A DNA stretch of 64,000 nucleotides, taken from NCBI GenBank assembly GCA_023525715.1, contig CM042009.1:128056645-128120644 (forward strand). Reading direction: 5' to 3'. This DNA comes from Cichorium intybus (Eukaryota > Streptophyta > Magnoliopsida > Asterales > Asteraceae). Position numbers and translations under genes: made by a program. Numbering within the stretch: position 1 is the stretch's first letter; every line of letters starts with the position of its first letter. The notes below the pieces were generated by a model that was not told where the DNA came from, did not search any database, and was given only the letters and a program-made list of their open reading frames with translations. This document shows positions 1 to 11,919 of this stretch, one piece after another.

Positions 1-1156
1 GTAAAAATGCATTTTTAATGATTATTTCATATAAATAATTGTTTATAATATATAAAATATGTAAATACTTATAATTTGACTAGTTATTATTTCAATAAGA
101 AATTATTAAAATCTTGCCTAAAGTGAAAATATAAATTAATTAAGCAAAGTAATTAATTCAATTTAAAATTCATTTAACATATGAATACATTAAAATTCAA
201 AACAAAATTTGGATTATTGTTAATTTATCTAATATAAGAATATGTGTCTAATTATTTTTATTAATACTATATTCCCGTTTATCGATTCCTAAGCCAAAAC
301 TATTAATTATATTAGGTTCTACGACATTTTGACTCGAGCCGTCTATCGTACAACACGCGTATTCCTTATTGGACTAATGTGAGTTATCTACCCCATATTT
401 TATAATTTTCAATACTATTGGGGTGTATCATGTGGTTTTAATATGTTCCAACTTTATTTTATTATTTTAACACAATTGAGACATTGTTGGGACATTTATA
501 CATGAATCATTATTTGTATAATTATTGTTTGTTTACGCTACATGTACTTGTAGTGCATTACCATTTTTAGTCTAATCTCCATGACCATGCCCGTATTCTT
601 GAGGTACGTTATGGACAATAATAGCGCTATTGGGTTGACCACCCCGCCTTGGGACGCTAAGGTGATTGATCGCACGTGGTTGTGTGTGTATGATGATTAG
701 ATGCTCCATCCTATATATATACATATATATGTATATATAGGGTGAGGACTTATTATTGTTGTTATCATTTGTTAATCAATTTTTGATTTATAAACTGTTA
801 TCTCGATAACATTTGCTTGCCAACTTCAAAAGAAAACAAACTTCAAATTATTCAAACTCACGATTTTCTTAATAAAACTAGATTACTCACCAACTCTCGT
901 AGTTGACCTGTTTTACCCATGATGCAGATTTGAAGAATGAAGTTGATGAAAAGTAGGGTGTACCTTAGAAACCCACAAGACTATTTAAATTTGATGTAAT
1001 AAATGTTGTTGTATTTGGATTTGTATTTGTATGTTGTGGATCTTGTTTGCATACTTAGTACTTAATTGAATCTAATCATGTTATAACATAGTTGTCATGA
1101 GACTTTGAACAATATATCACGCCTTGATCGATTCCGCCACGGATCGGGGTGTGACA
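1..1156 (+). repeat. Right part of a chromovirus-type Ty3/gypsy LTR (left end outside window)
   Basis: AT-rich, no coding potential. It contains a TATA-rich stretch near 712-738, a short stem-loop (CAACT..AGTTG, about 885-908) followed by a CAG, and it ends in GGATCGGGGTGTGACA at 1156. An end of the form GGGTGTGACA is typical of chromovirus (Tekay/Del-like) LTRs in plants. The expected primer-binding site does not follow, so this is probably a 3' or solo LTR inserted in the copia-like DNA downstream. The left boundary and target duplication cannot be seen. Confidence 0.55.
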
Positions 1157-3288
1157 GTCTGTGTGACAGTTTGATTGATTTTACAACTGGTCTTAAAACC
1201 AGTGGGAGTAATTGAATCATCAAAAGAAACCAACATGGACAGAAACGTACCTTCAGAACGTCAGGTTGAGTGAGACGACCCTTAGAATCAAGTAATTGAC
1301 TCCGAGAGAAGCACTCTCAATAGAAGATGAAATCCGAAAGGACACTGCATATTGTAAGTTGTTAGTGGAGCGCGTGTGGATCACCGGCACACTAATGGGG
1401 ACTCACAAAGAGTATGCCAGCATAAAGGTGCGTGGGCCCGGGATTACCCCATGGGCATCTCTCAAGAAAGGATATTCAGATTCTCAGAATATGCCAAAGG
1501 ATTGGATTTTGAGAAAGGGCTGAAAGATATCCATTAAGATGTCAGAAAGGTTTGGATTCTCAAAATATGCCATAAGCTCTGGATTTTGTGAATAGTCCAT
1601 AACCGTGTCAAAGCCAGTGGGAGTGTTGCTATTATCTATCTCCATATATGTGTTACATAATGTTTCTAGGAAACGTTTTTTTTATTACAAAGTGTAATGA
1701 CTTGGTGTTAAGAGACGAATCGCTATGAAAGACTCAATAAAGATACGACATGCTCAGGTGGTTACAAACGTCTATGAGATAGATCGAAACTCTGCCAAGA
1801 TGATCTTGATGAGACTCAAGATGCATGGCTCAGGAAAGGAGTTTCCTGTCATTGCAAAGTGTGATGAATTGGCATCAGAGATATAAAGAAGGTGCAACAT
1901 ACTCACATAATCCATTGACATATATCAGATTGATGTTATCATCAATATAGACCTAGCCATAGTAAACATGATCTTGATGAGAATCAAGATGCATGAGAAA
2001 AGTCTCCGAAAGGAAATAGTTATTGAAAATCATGACACAAGGATTATAAGTAATCCTTAGATTCCAAAAGAGTCTGGAATAGGACTGGATCGAATCCAAC
2101 AAGTTTCTTGGATCGATCAGAAGTGTCATGAACATGTCTTGATGACTTAATGCTTGGAGCATAGTGAGTCAGATTCAGGATATGACCTGGCTGGGAATAC
2201 TTAACGGATTTTGTACATATGTGAGAAATCATTGGAAAATGATTGGGGTGAATGTTGATAACAATTTGAAAAGAGTTTCAAATAAGGACTTAATGGTTAA
2301 AGGATTTCGTTGGCATTCCGATGGAGCGCGTGTGGCTCACCGGCACATCGTAACACCTCGAAATAGTCTTAGGGTGCAGTCATGTGGACTAAAAAATCCC
2401 GAAAACCATGGAAAGTCACAGTACATAGAATGGAGTTGTTAGTGAAAATGACGGTATTACCAAAATTGAGATATCATCGAAAGAATGTCCGATTGGATAA
2501 AGTGTATCAATGTATGACATTTGGATACATAGAAAGAGTGAAAGGTCAGTTTTGCATGTTTCACTTCCCGAATAATTTGATTATTCAAAAGTCCACAATC
2601 GCTCATACTTTTTGGGAGTAAGTATGAACGAAGACTGTCGTGAATTGGTTTGTAGATTGTCTAAGGAGTTAGACATTGCAGTAAGACTGCTACAACGTTC
2701 ATGAGTACTTAGAAATAGAGATTTGAGTATTGGATAAACCCGCGCTCAATAGATTGCTTCATGGATTACATCACGAGCAATGTTGAGACGATAATATCGT
2801 ATGAGCTTGAAGTGGAGACATATGAGTTGAAATTTACAAGTCAGTTGTGCATTGATAATACGTAAACGCATCGGTAACTCGATGTTATAAAACGCATTGT
2901 TGTGTACGATTTTGACAAGTAAAAGACACAAGCATATGAGTCGAAGCTTATTCGTTCCTTGATCCTGATGGGAAACAGATATATGTAGGCCTGTCAATGA
3001 TTTTGAAGTTGACTAAAGTGCTGGCTAGCCGGGACTAATATGATGTGTTCAATTAGAAGTCTTAAAGTCATAAGCAGAATCGGAGATCGGGAAACAGAGT
3101 ATCGGACAGAGATTGATCTCAATCCATGTCTCATGTCTGAAAATATCTTGTTGGACGAAGGATCATATGATCACTTATCTATGGACATAACTGAATGGGT
3201 CAGAGTTCGGCAGCAGTTCCTTGGAAGCTGCAGGTTGTTTATTAATCGGAAGATAAATTAAAGTCATAGACTTATCCAAGTGGGAGAC
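1157..3288 (+). mobile_element. 3' internal region of a Ty1/copia-like element, decayed
   Basis: This stretch leads directly into a polypurine tract (AAGTGGGAG, 3278-3286) and the copia LTR at 3289. Only short broken ORFs (for example 1296-1523 and 2164-2442) occur and I recognise no domain in them. It holds diverged internal direct repeats: GATCTTGATGAGA-type segments at about 1798-1827 and 1967-1996, and GGAGCGCGTGTGG at about 1366 and 2323. It is best read as the non-coding or decayed part between pol and the 3' LTR; gag, RT and integrase are not in the window. Confidence 0.55.
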
Positions 3289-4031
3289 TGTTGGATTAGG
3301 TGTCTAAGCCATGACTTTATATTTATATTTATCTTGTTAATTGAAGCAAAGTCCATTTGGGTTGCCCTCATAGCTGGAGGTTAGGATAGAGTTCAGTAGA
3401 GTAAAAGGTTGATTTATTAATTGTGTAATAAATCAATAGAATTAATTAAATGGTTTATTAATATATTTAAGTGTTAATATATTAATTAGAAACTATAATA
3501 ATTAATTGAGATTTAATATAGAAATAATTAGATTTAATTTAGTGATTAATAAATTAATTAAAAGTGCAGGGACTGGTTTGTATTTATTCAATAGTTGAAT
3601 AATCTGGCAAACCAGTGGAAGGGCCTAAGTTGGCAAAATTATGAGTGAATACACTCATATTTCGAAACCCTAATTAGGGTTAAGGAAAGCCTTGTCCAAA
3701 TGGTTAACAGGCTTGTCCATTTGGAGGCTCCTTAGGGTTTCAGTTGTAACCCTTGGAGGCTATAAAAGGAGGCGTCTGGCCACCCTAAAACCTGCGCCAT
3801 TTTTCAACCAAGATTACTCTGCTGGACTATCTTCTCCATTGCTTGGGTGTGACTCCATCTGAGGCAGGACACTTGTGCTGCTAGCTTCTGGATCAAGAAT
3901 CAAAGGTTGGTTCTTCTATTTTATACTTTAGAAATTATTGTTGGCCTTTAGGTTTTTTAGTTTATATCTTCATAGAAGAAAACATAGATCTTTTAGGGTT
4001 GCATGTGAACCATAAGAATTTTATTTGTTCA
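3289..4031 (+). repeat. Ty1/copia LTR (3' LTR of the forward element)
   Basis: It starts TGTTGGATTAGG directly after the polypurine tract AAGTGGGAG. The same LTR family is present reversed at 13615-14370 and, truncated, forward at 14371-14840, sharing GGTGTCTAAGCCATGAC at the start and GTTGCATGTGAAC near the end. A TATAAAAGG box lies at 3761-3769. Similarity to the other copies stops near 4031, where gypsy gag sequence begins. The exact 3' end and the target duplication are not certain. Confidence 0.75.
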
Positions 4032-4688
4032 TTGATTGCTAGAAAACCCTTCACAAGCAAGACAATAGAAGTAAGAAGAGATATACAGGAGTTCCAGCAA
4101 AAGCCCGGGGAAGCATTCCATGATGCTTTCAAGAGATTGAATGAGCTGTTACGCTATTGTCCACACCACGAGTTTCCACAATGGCAGTTGGTCACGATAT
4201 TCTACGACGGTGTCAACAGTATGAGCCAGGCCATGATTAATGCATCATTTGGAGGTGCAATTATGCTGCAAGATAGCGAGACGGCATGGAGGTTCTTGGA
4301 ACAACTCAGCAATGGATCCAAGTTCAATAATTCAGCAAGGAAGACAAACAACACCTCATCAGTGGTAGCAGTAGATGTCGATAATGACTGGAAGAAGGAG
4401 GTGAAGAATGAGATCGGTGCCCTTAGCAAGAAGCTTGATACAGTATTGGCCACCGTGCAGCAAGGACCACCAAATCAACAGCAGCACGGTCAACAAGAAC
4501 AAAGACCACAAGAGGTTAGTCAAGCGTATGGTCAAGTGCAATACCACAACAGCAACCGTCAAGGTAATTGTGTTGAGTCGTGTTCTATGAACGACCAAAA
4601 TTTGGGATTTCTGCCAAACTCGCCAGAAACGGAGGCGAGTGATTTTAATACCAATAATATGGTGTGTGAGCATCACCTGAACATGTGA
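4031..4688 (+). pseudogene. Ty3/gypsy gag fragment, Athila/Tat-like, 5'-truncated
   Basis: The frame encodes a retrotransposon gag (capsid) segment with the recognisable block FHDAFKRLNELLRYCPHH, then PQWQLVTIFYDGVN and a Gly-Gly after it, as in plant Athila/Tat gag proteins, followed by a Gln-rich tail (about residues 155-180 of the open frame). The open frame actually begins at 3999, but its first ten or so residues come from the copia LTR, so that start is an artefact of the junction. The 5' part of gag is absent from the window, presumably left of the inserted copia element. No zinc knuckle is seen. Protease, RT, RNase H and integrase do not follow. Confidence 0.75.
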
Positions 4689-5542
4689 TGGTGGGGAATA
4701 CACCTTGGGAAAATCAAGAGACCACTGAAATGGTCGAAATGGTTGCTCAGAAGGAGGTGGTAGATGACAATATTACCCCCGACTCAACAACTTTTGATGT
4801 TTTTGAGAATGTTAATAATGTTGATCTGGTGATGAGTGAATCTATACTATCACCAGACAATTTGGTCGAAAAGGACATTAAGGAGGGGGCTGTAATTGAC
4901 AATACTAACCCCCATCCAACAACTCCTTAAATTGTTGAAATTGTTGATGCTTTTGAAATTCAAGATCTAGTGATGAGTGAATCCATACCATCACCAGACA
5001 ATGTGATCGAAACGGTTGTCGAGGAAGGGGGCGTAGATGACAATACCACCCTTGACCGAGCAATTTTTGAAAATTTTGAACATTTTAAGAGTCAAGCTCT
5101 GGTGATGAGTGAATTTATCTCATCACCAGATAAAACTAGTCAATCACTCTTGGTACGGATCCACCTGTTGGACGATGACCAAGAAGATGATGACAATGAT
5201 GTGGTCTTCGAAAATAATAAACACAATTTTAGCGCCACTCATGACCCATTAATGAATGGAAAATTAGATGTGATCAATACCATCGATGAGGATATACGGG
5301 AGCATATCAATATTATGCCCTCCGATCCCATTCGATTGGAAAATTTTTATTGGCACCACAGGCAAAAATCGCAACGTGCAGACAACACGCAATACGCAAG
5401 CAGCAAACGAGGCGCAAAACAATTACTGGGAGCGGCACTGGGTGCGCTCAAAGTCAAGCCGGTGATATTGAAGAGACACCGAAGAAAGGACCGAGCTTGG
5501 AGGTTTAAAGCCACTTCTAAGCATTCTCGCGAAATAATCTGA
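4685..5542 (+). pseudogene. Gypsy internal ORF with triplicated acidic segment, function unknown
   Basis: In a different frame from gag and overlapping its stop codon, this reading frame runs to 5542 with one in-frame stop (4928-4930). It contains three diverged copies of a module built around VMSESI..SPDN followed by acidic residues (DNA copies near 4827, 4968 and 5100). The end is basic and matches nothing I recognise. It occupies the place where pol should be, so the element is either a pol-deleted derivative or carries an accessory ORF. Expression would need a frameshift and stop readthrough, or the ORF is dead. Confidence 0.45.
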
Positions 5543-7049
5543 AAACAGCAACCGGGCAGCAATAGCAGAACCGGTAAACCATTTGACCCAGGAAAATCGG
5601 AGTACGGGATCGATGAAGGAATGGTGGTAACTGAAATTCAGTGGAGACAAATGGCGTACGATCCACCATAGCCACGGAAAGACGGTCCAGCTAAAAGACT
5701 GAGCAAAGAAGCGCTTTCGGGAGGCAACCCGATTTTCAATAAGTATTGTTATTTTTATTTTCATTTTTATTTTTGGTCAAAATATCATTGAAGGTAATCA
5801 TTGAGTGCGGTATGTCCTAAGTGAGGGGTGAGGATGAGTGAGTAGAAAGGAAAACAAAGAAAATTTGAAGGTCGCGCCGCGAACATCATCAAACCGCGAC
5901 GCGGACCGGGGAGAGACCCGATACGCACGGGCTTTTCGCGCATACTCGCGACGCGGCATACTTCATTTGGCGCCGCGGACCTTCAACCTGGACGATGGAC
6001 ACCGGATCTCATCACGTCTGCGCGTCGCTGCCTTGACACTCTGGCGTCGCGGAAACGGGGAATCAGCAAGAAGGACAACTCGCAATGTATAATCTTCTTT
6101 TGTATTTTGCAACTTTTATTTTTAATATGTTTGTTAGTGTGAATAGTATCTATCCAAACTGTGATTGCTGCACCAACTGATGGAGTTGCATAATGCAAGT
6201 GTGGGGTCACCGTACCCCTACACTTGTATCATGCTGGTGTATTTTCTGCTGCACCCCGACTTCCGGATTTCATCGAGACGACGAACATGATCGACCCTGT
6301 TACAAATGGTCCCGACAATCAAGTAGTTCTACCGCTCTAAAAGGGGTAACTCTTCCTCCCTAGTTCTGAAATATTTTTTGTACAATGAGGGCGTTGTATG
6401 GTTTTAAGTGTGGGGTGTGGACAGTCGAAAGAGTAGTTTTTGAAATTTTTGCGGGAAATGACCAGTTTTCAAAAAATTTAGCAATTTTTCAAAATTTTTA
6501 ATAGGTTGTAATTTTGAAACGAATGGTTTCTGAATGTTTTAGCATTGGTATTTTTCGAGGAATACTATGTAGTTGTGATCATGCTATATGTTTAGTCAAA
6601 TAAGTTGAGTTTTAGGAGTTAGAAGATTGGAGTGTTTTAGGATTGGAATTTAGGAAGGGATTGTCAATCAGTGGCCTTTGTTGTTCGAGCCGGTAGGTCT
6701 AAAATGGGTGGGACTTATGCACCTTGCCACCTAAGATCGTCTGGTCTGGGATGGTATTTCTGAAAGCTGGTTACACGAACAACATCGAAAGTCATGGATA
6801 GTTCTTTAATGGCCTTTAGAATCAGAATGAGTACGTACACTTCATTGTGGATAGAAAATTTGTAATCAAGGGTTCTTTAGAAAGTCATGAATTCCAAAGA
6901 ATATTCTGGTTATGTTTTCACAAACTATTTCACTCTAACTCCTGAGGCAATAAGCTTTGAAATTAAACACATTTAAAAATTGTTTGAGTCTCTATTAGAA
7001 TTCGTTAAAAACTCTCTTGCTTGGGGACAAGCAAGGCACAAGTGTGGGG
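5543..7049 (+). mobile_element. 3' non-coding region of the Athila/Tat-like gypsy element
   Basis: It contains AAGCGCTTTCGGGAGGCAAC (5709-5728), which I know as a common motif downstream of integrase in plant Athila/Tat elements, and it ends with GCTTGGGGACAAGCAAG (7019-7035) and the purine tract AAGTGTGGGG just before the LTR. GC-rich patches rich in CGCG and GCCGCG (5870-6060) interrupt otherwise AT-rich DNA. The only open frame (5838-6092) is low-complexity Arg-rich and is not credited as a gene. Confidence 0.65.
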
Positions 7050-7392
7050 TGTTTGACAACACCTACTAATATCAAGTATTTTAGTCGTTGGTGAGCCCTA
7101 TTCTTGGTGAAGTTATATCATATATGCTGTGGTATTCTCGCTTTTTGTGTCAGTGCTTGTTTGGAAAGAAATGATGTAAACAGGGGCTAAATGCGTACAA
7201 AATGGAAGAAGTTTGAAGATAAAGACAAAACAATCGAGTTCGCACGCACGCCGTGAATATGTGCAAGGGCGCGACGCGCTGAGTCAGCAATGAGGCGGTG
7301 GAGAAGATTCAAATGCCGAAGAAACGGGGATAAACTCACACGCGCGCCGCGGAATTTAAATGTGCGCGGCGCGTTCACTTATTTTTCAAAAC

Positions 7393-7401
7393 TATAAATA
7401 G
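7393..7401 (+). promoter_or_regulatory. TATA box of the gypsy LTR
   Basis: TATAAATAG stands about 340 bp into the LTR in the orientation of the element and is the only good TATA match there. Transcription of the retroelement would begin some 25-35 bp downstream. Confidence 0.5.
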
Positions 7402-7575
7402 AGGGTTTTAGGTCGAAATCAGTAGCAAAGACCTGGCATAGGAACGACCCCTAAGGCTTCTTTGACTCCGAGTTTCTGTTTTCAGTCGACCATAATTGGT
7501 ATTTATGTTTTTCTCTTTTAATTTCCAAGTAGTTTAGTAGTTTTGGTAGCTTTGGCTAGTGTTATTGGGTGTGAC

Positions 7576-8053
7576 CTATGCAGTCAATCGCGCGAGATAG
7601 CGCCGAGATAGCGTTTCGCGGGGTTAGACCGAGATAGAAATCAAAATCTCGGTCAGTAATCTCACCAGCGAGAATCTCGCCGATAATGTCCGAGATTTGC
7701 CGATATTTAGGAGCCCGAGATAGCGATATTGTCCGAAATTTGCCCGAGATAGCGGTAATGTCCGAGATTTGCCGAGATTTAGGAGATTTAGGAGCCCGAG
7801 ATAGCGATATTGCGCCGGATCGTTATAGAGATTTGCCGAGACACGTTGACACTTTTCATATTAGAATACTATCTATGTTTTATGTGACCATTTTATGCAA
7901 CTTTTTGTGATATTAATTCTACGTAGTATTAATAGTCTAAAAGTAACAAAAAAAAACCCCCACGCTATACCACCGCTATACCACCGCGATAAACGCTAAA
8001 TCGAATCTCGCTAGGTGACCGCTATAAGGTTTATGGCCGAGATAACTGCATAG
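7576..8053. mobile_element. hAT-like non-autonomous DNA transposon (MITE) with CGAGAT repeats
   Basis: The element is flanked by the exact 8-bp direct repeat GGTGTGAC (7568-7575 and 8054-8061). It begins CTATGCAGT and ends ACTGCATAG, a perfect 9-bp terminal inverted repeat. An 8-bp duplication with short inverted repeats points to the hAT superfamily. The left half is packed with CGAGAT-type hexamers in both orientations and includes a diverged tandem duplication of about 70 bp (7686-7815). The right arm carries GCTATACCACC repeats. No transposase is encoded, so mobility must have depended on an enzyme supplied elsewhere. Confidence 0.8.
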
Positions 8054-8525
8054 GGTGTGACAACCATTGGCATTAGCTTTTAGCTTCTGAAAGTTTATGT
8101 TTTTTGTTTTGGAACAAGTTGGATCTGAGTTTTTAATAGTTAATCATTCGGTTATTGTTAATTGCTCTCTTTTCGGTTTTTCTGCTTTTCGTTGAATTTT
8201 GGATGTTTGAATGTGTTGGATGTTTTGATTTAACCTTTGTTGCTTCTGATTCTGAAGTGCATTTCTGATTTCAGTAAGTAATTAGGTTAAGTATTGGTTT
8301 TAGTTTAGTTGACGCTTGATTTGGAATTGTTGAATATTCATGATTTCTGGATTGTTTTGGTAAAAGTTAGAAACTAGATCCTCTTGCTGTAGCGTGACAC
8401 TACAGTTGGTAATCTGTTGCCTACCTTGACCACGTAACTCTTGTGGATCGACCCTGACTACCGCTATACTAGTGTGTGTTAGGTTATTTTACTATTTTTG
8501 ACCGCACGACGACCTAAGCGTGTCA

Positions 8526-9797
8526 GATGCTTCCGAGGAGAAAGAAGTTGATGAAGAAATGGGTTATGAAGGATTCAGAGATATGGGATATGAAGATTCA
8601 GAGTTGAAGGATGCGATGGGTGCAGGGGTTCCGAAGGTCTGGACTGATGACTCTTCGGATGATGATGAGGAAGTTTGCTTGATGGCGAAGGAGTCTCGCC
8701 TGACCATTCCCGAACAGGTATCAAAACTTCTCTTATCTTTTAAAACTCTTGTCTCTAAATTTTCTGCTGACATTGATGAAATAACACATGATTGCTCTGT
8801 GATGAACAAAATGCTAATTGATGCTAAAACTAGGGCAAAAGTCAGTGACCTGGAGATTCTACAGTTGAGGGGGAGAGTAAAAAGTATGAAGTTGTCCCTA
8901 GAAAAAGCCAACTTAAGAATCTCGGTGTTAGAGGAGAACAGAGAGAAATATTTGAATAACAATGATGTAATTTTGAAACAACAAAACATCTTTTGTAAAA
9001 CTGCAAAACGTCTGTATTCTCATATAACTCGTATCTATCATTCAGCTGACATATGCAATGTTCAACATAGACAATTATTTCTTTTCTTAGAATTTAAGTT
9101 GAAAAATGTGGACAGTATTTCCTATGAATGTGAGTCTATCATATCTGCTTCTGAAGCTCCTAATACTTCGTATATGCATGGCTTGATTTCTGTGGAAAAA
9201 CACTTGACTGCTGATAATTTGTTAACATTGTTTCCAAAAGAAATTCCAATTTTGCAGAAAAATATTCCTCAAATTGAAAATAAATCAGAAGTTATTGTTG
9301 AGACTGAATCTGAGAATGATTCTGAAAGTGATTCAGATATGGAGGAAGTTGATCGCTCCTCTTTGTCTATTTTGAAGGCTTCCTCTTCATCCTCCTCACC
9401 CTCCAAAGATATTTCACAATTATCTTCGGTTGACAAAGGCAAAACAAAAATAGATTGTGAAATTATAACATCTAAACTTTCGAATGAAAACAAGGAAATT
9501 GTTAAAACTAAAATGCAAATTTCTAATGAATGTGTCTCCTATGAACAATATCTCAAAGACAATTCAAAAAGATTAGTCAATGTTGCATGTGTTTATCCGA
9601 AGGTTTCGTATTTCAAAAACTCTATTTTTGTGAAACCTGGAGATGTACTTTTGATTGACAATGATTTGGTAAAACTTGATGAGGAGGATAATTCCACAGT
9701 CACTGAGGAAGGAATCTTCTCATCCTCAAAAATGATTGAAAACAACATGAATGAAAACATTGAAGTGATTATCAATGTGCAAAACAAGATTTGTATG
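8526..9797 (+). CDS. LTR-retroelement ORF with coiled coil and acidic Ser-rich segment, 5'-truncated
   Basis: A long open frame (open from 8520 to 9854) begins inside the last bases of the gypsy LTR, so its true start has been lost to that insertion. It has an acidic N-terminus, a heptad-rich segment (roughly residues 95-150, many Leu/Glu/Lys) likely to form a coiled coil, and a Ser/Asp/Glu-rich segment (about 255-305). Near 9797 the reading appears to shift: the frame continuing in 9923-10393 is already open there. I cannot name a domain. Its position before a polypurine tract and LTR (11453) makes it part of an LTR element, possibly SIRE/copia-like by end sequences. No zinc knuckle, RT or integrase is seen. 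Confidence 0.5.
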
Positions 9798-10393
9798 GTC
9801 ATAACATTTACAATCGTCTTTGTTATGAACAAGACAAAATTCCAAAGAATTTAACTCATCTTCTGAACGATAAAAATAAAAATCATATTTATGCTAACAG
9901 AAATTAGAAACAAATTCAAGTTATGGATAAACTCGTAACTCCGAAGATGGATGTTTTTCAGTTAATGGAGTCAAATGAAAGTGTACCTCCTGCACAATCT
10001 TTTGAAAATGAAGTTGCAAAACCTAAGATAACCATTTCCAAACATGCGGTACAAAATCCCAGAATTCTAAAAAATCCACAATTTCAAAACTTCGCATCAA
10101 CTTCCAAAACGAAACCAGCTGTTGTAATTTCAAAACCAACTCAAAAACCAACGAATGTGAATTTAAAAGAACAACAAACACCAAATCTTGTGAAAAGAAA
10201 AACACCCTTCATACCAACAAAACTTGCTGATACGAAGGCTTCCACCTCCGGAAAAAAACCCATTAATATGAAGGATTCAAATGCTAAAACAAATAAATTT
10301 TCCAAACCCTCCTTCATACCATCTAAACCAAACTTCCCAAATCCCAAATATCAAAAACCTTCAAAGAAAACTTTTCAAAAGGGAATAATTTGA
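9797..10393 (+). pseudogene. Continuation of the retroelement ORF, Lys/Pro/Ser-rich
   Basis: After an apparent frameshift near 9797 the frame reads through one in-frame stop (about 9904-9906), then an ATG at 9923 opens a 156-residue Lys/Pro/Ser/Thr-rich basic segment ending at 10393. Such composition suits a nucleic-acid-binding linker, but no Cys-His motif is present. One frameshift plus one stop suggest decay. Confidence 0.4.
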
Positions 10394-11280
10394 TAGACAC
10401 TTTTAACGTTTGGCTAGACAAAAATTTGAATCAGTTCAAAGATAAGAATCTATCATTAAATGATTTCAAGCTTGCATACGAAGAGTACTTGTGTACTTCC
10501 ACATTATGTAGTTCATTGTCAAGAAAATCAACAATTGAAAAATCTAAACCAAATTGGAAAATGGGAAGTGGACTGCAGAATCAATTCGAGCGTTCGGATT
10601 CTCAGACCTTAATGTCTACAATAGACTGCCACTCCGAAGTTTTGAAACAAACACAACCATTGATCAGCAACTCGACATCCCATTCAATCCAAAAACATTC
10701 TCATTTCTTCAATTTATCAGAACTCTCGCCAATAATGAGCAAGCCGCCTTCTGGAAAAAGAAAATAGCATTCCATGCTAATTGTATTCAGGATCAGAAGG
10801 TTGTGTGGAGTTCGAAAAGAATAGTGAAACTAATCTCCATCAAAGAGGCTGAAATTTTTGAAGATCTTCAAAACTATGAATTCTTCGTACTTCGTGGTTC
10901 AGATGAAGAGGAGTCCAGATTCACCGTTGCTGATTTTCCAATCATGAATCCTCATGATTTTATCGTGATTCTAGAGCTCATGAGGAATGCACCTGGCCAT
11001 GCTGCGAAAACAATGATGATATTCAGTGCAGCTAGAGATCATGTCAGGGGATTTCTTCGTAATTATATATTACACTTTGCAAAGAATGACATAGTTGTGC
11101 ACCTTCTTTAATCAACCCTTAAAGACTCCCCCAGTCACAGTTCGCAATATAGCAAGATTCAAAGGTGGGGAGATAATTCAAGAGCCTTACGGTGTGATTT
11201 TCAAGTTCCTGAAATACAACAATGAAATTGTCACAAAATTTTTTGAAATAGACTACTAGGGCCAATATCCTTCTGCCTTG
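10390..11280 (+). pseudogene. Retroelement-associated ORF, third segment, unknown domain
   Basis: Two overlapping frames (10390-10767 and 10554-11111) carry what looks like one protein broken by a frameshift near 10554-10600. The second holds a globular segment with FTVADFPIMNPHDFI and a helical follow-on (about residues 120-165). The same frame-quality sequence continues after 11111 towards 11250 with stops. I have a weak recollection of similar segments in retroelement-derived proteins of Asteraceae but cannot name the family. It precedes the polypurine tract directly, where a copia element would carry RNase H or an extra ORF. Confidence 0.4.
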
Positions 11281-11452
11281 ATATCAAGTATAATCACTGC
11301 GGTAAACACCTCCATGTCAACCCTTACGGAGAGAAAAAGAAATTTATGGATCACATGGCTTGGTGGATGGCAGTAAGGCATGCCTTGAAGCAGGTCTACA
11401 AGACGTTTTTAGCACAATAGGCTTCGGATGCACTTCACACAAAGGGGGAGAT
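11281..11452 (+). mobile_element. 3' end of the internal region with polypurine tract
   Basis: Decayed coding sequence ends at AAAGGGGGAGA (11441-11451), a standard plant copia polypurine tract, immediately before the LTR start TGTTGAGA. Confidence 0.6.
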
Positions 11453-11828
11453 TGTTGAGAATAATTTGTGATGAAGTGCTGACCCCTCCGAAGACCTGAT
11501 GACTACAAAGAGAAACAGAGCCCGAAGCCTGAAGACTCCGAAGGATTTACTCCAGAGGATCCGAAGGCTTTCCAAGTAACAACCTTTTGCTGTGCACGCG
11601 TGACTGGCAGACTACGTGTTGCACAATAATACATTCTTATTGGATAGTACACTGTATGAATATTCAGAATATCTTCTTGTACTATTGGTATCACTGGTCT
11701 AGTATAAATATCAGTGATACCATCCGTGTCGAGTGTGCTTGGGATTCACCACTATTGTAAAACCCTTATTCGTAATATCAAAGCATTCGGCACTTGTTAT
11801 CTAACTATTGTGTTCTTCATTGTTCATC

Positions 11829-11919
<91 letters not shown>

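Larger units (their letters stand above)
7050..8525 (+). repeat. Gypsy (Athila/Tat-like) 3' LTR, split by a hAT-type insertion
   Basis: The LTR starts TGTTTGACAACACC after the polypurine tract AAGTGTGGGG and ends ...GACCTAAGCGTGTCA at 8525, giving TG...CA ends. A TATAAATAG box is at 7393-7401. The ending GACCGCACGACGACC with a following GTGTCA resembles other Tat/Athila LTR ends. A 478-bp element with its 8-bp target duplication is inserted at 7576, so the uninterrupted LTR would be about 990 bp. Coding sequence of another element resumes directly at 8526. Confidence 0.7.

Noticed and set aside
5838..6092. Arg-rich 84-residue ORF
   Set aside because: Low-complexity translation of CG-rich gypsy 3' DNA just before its LTR.
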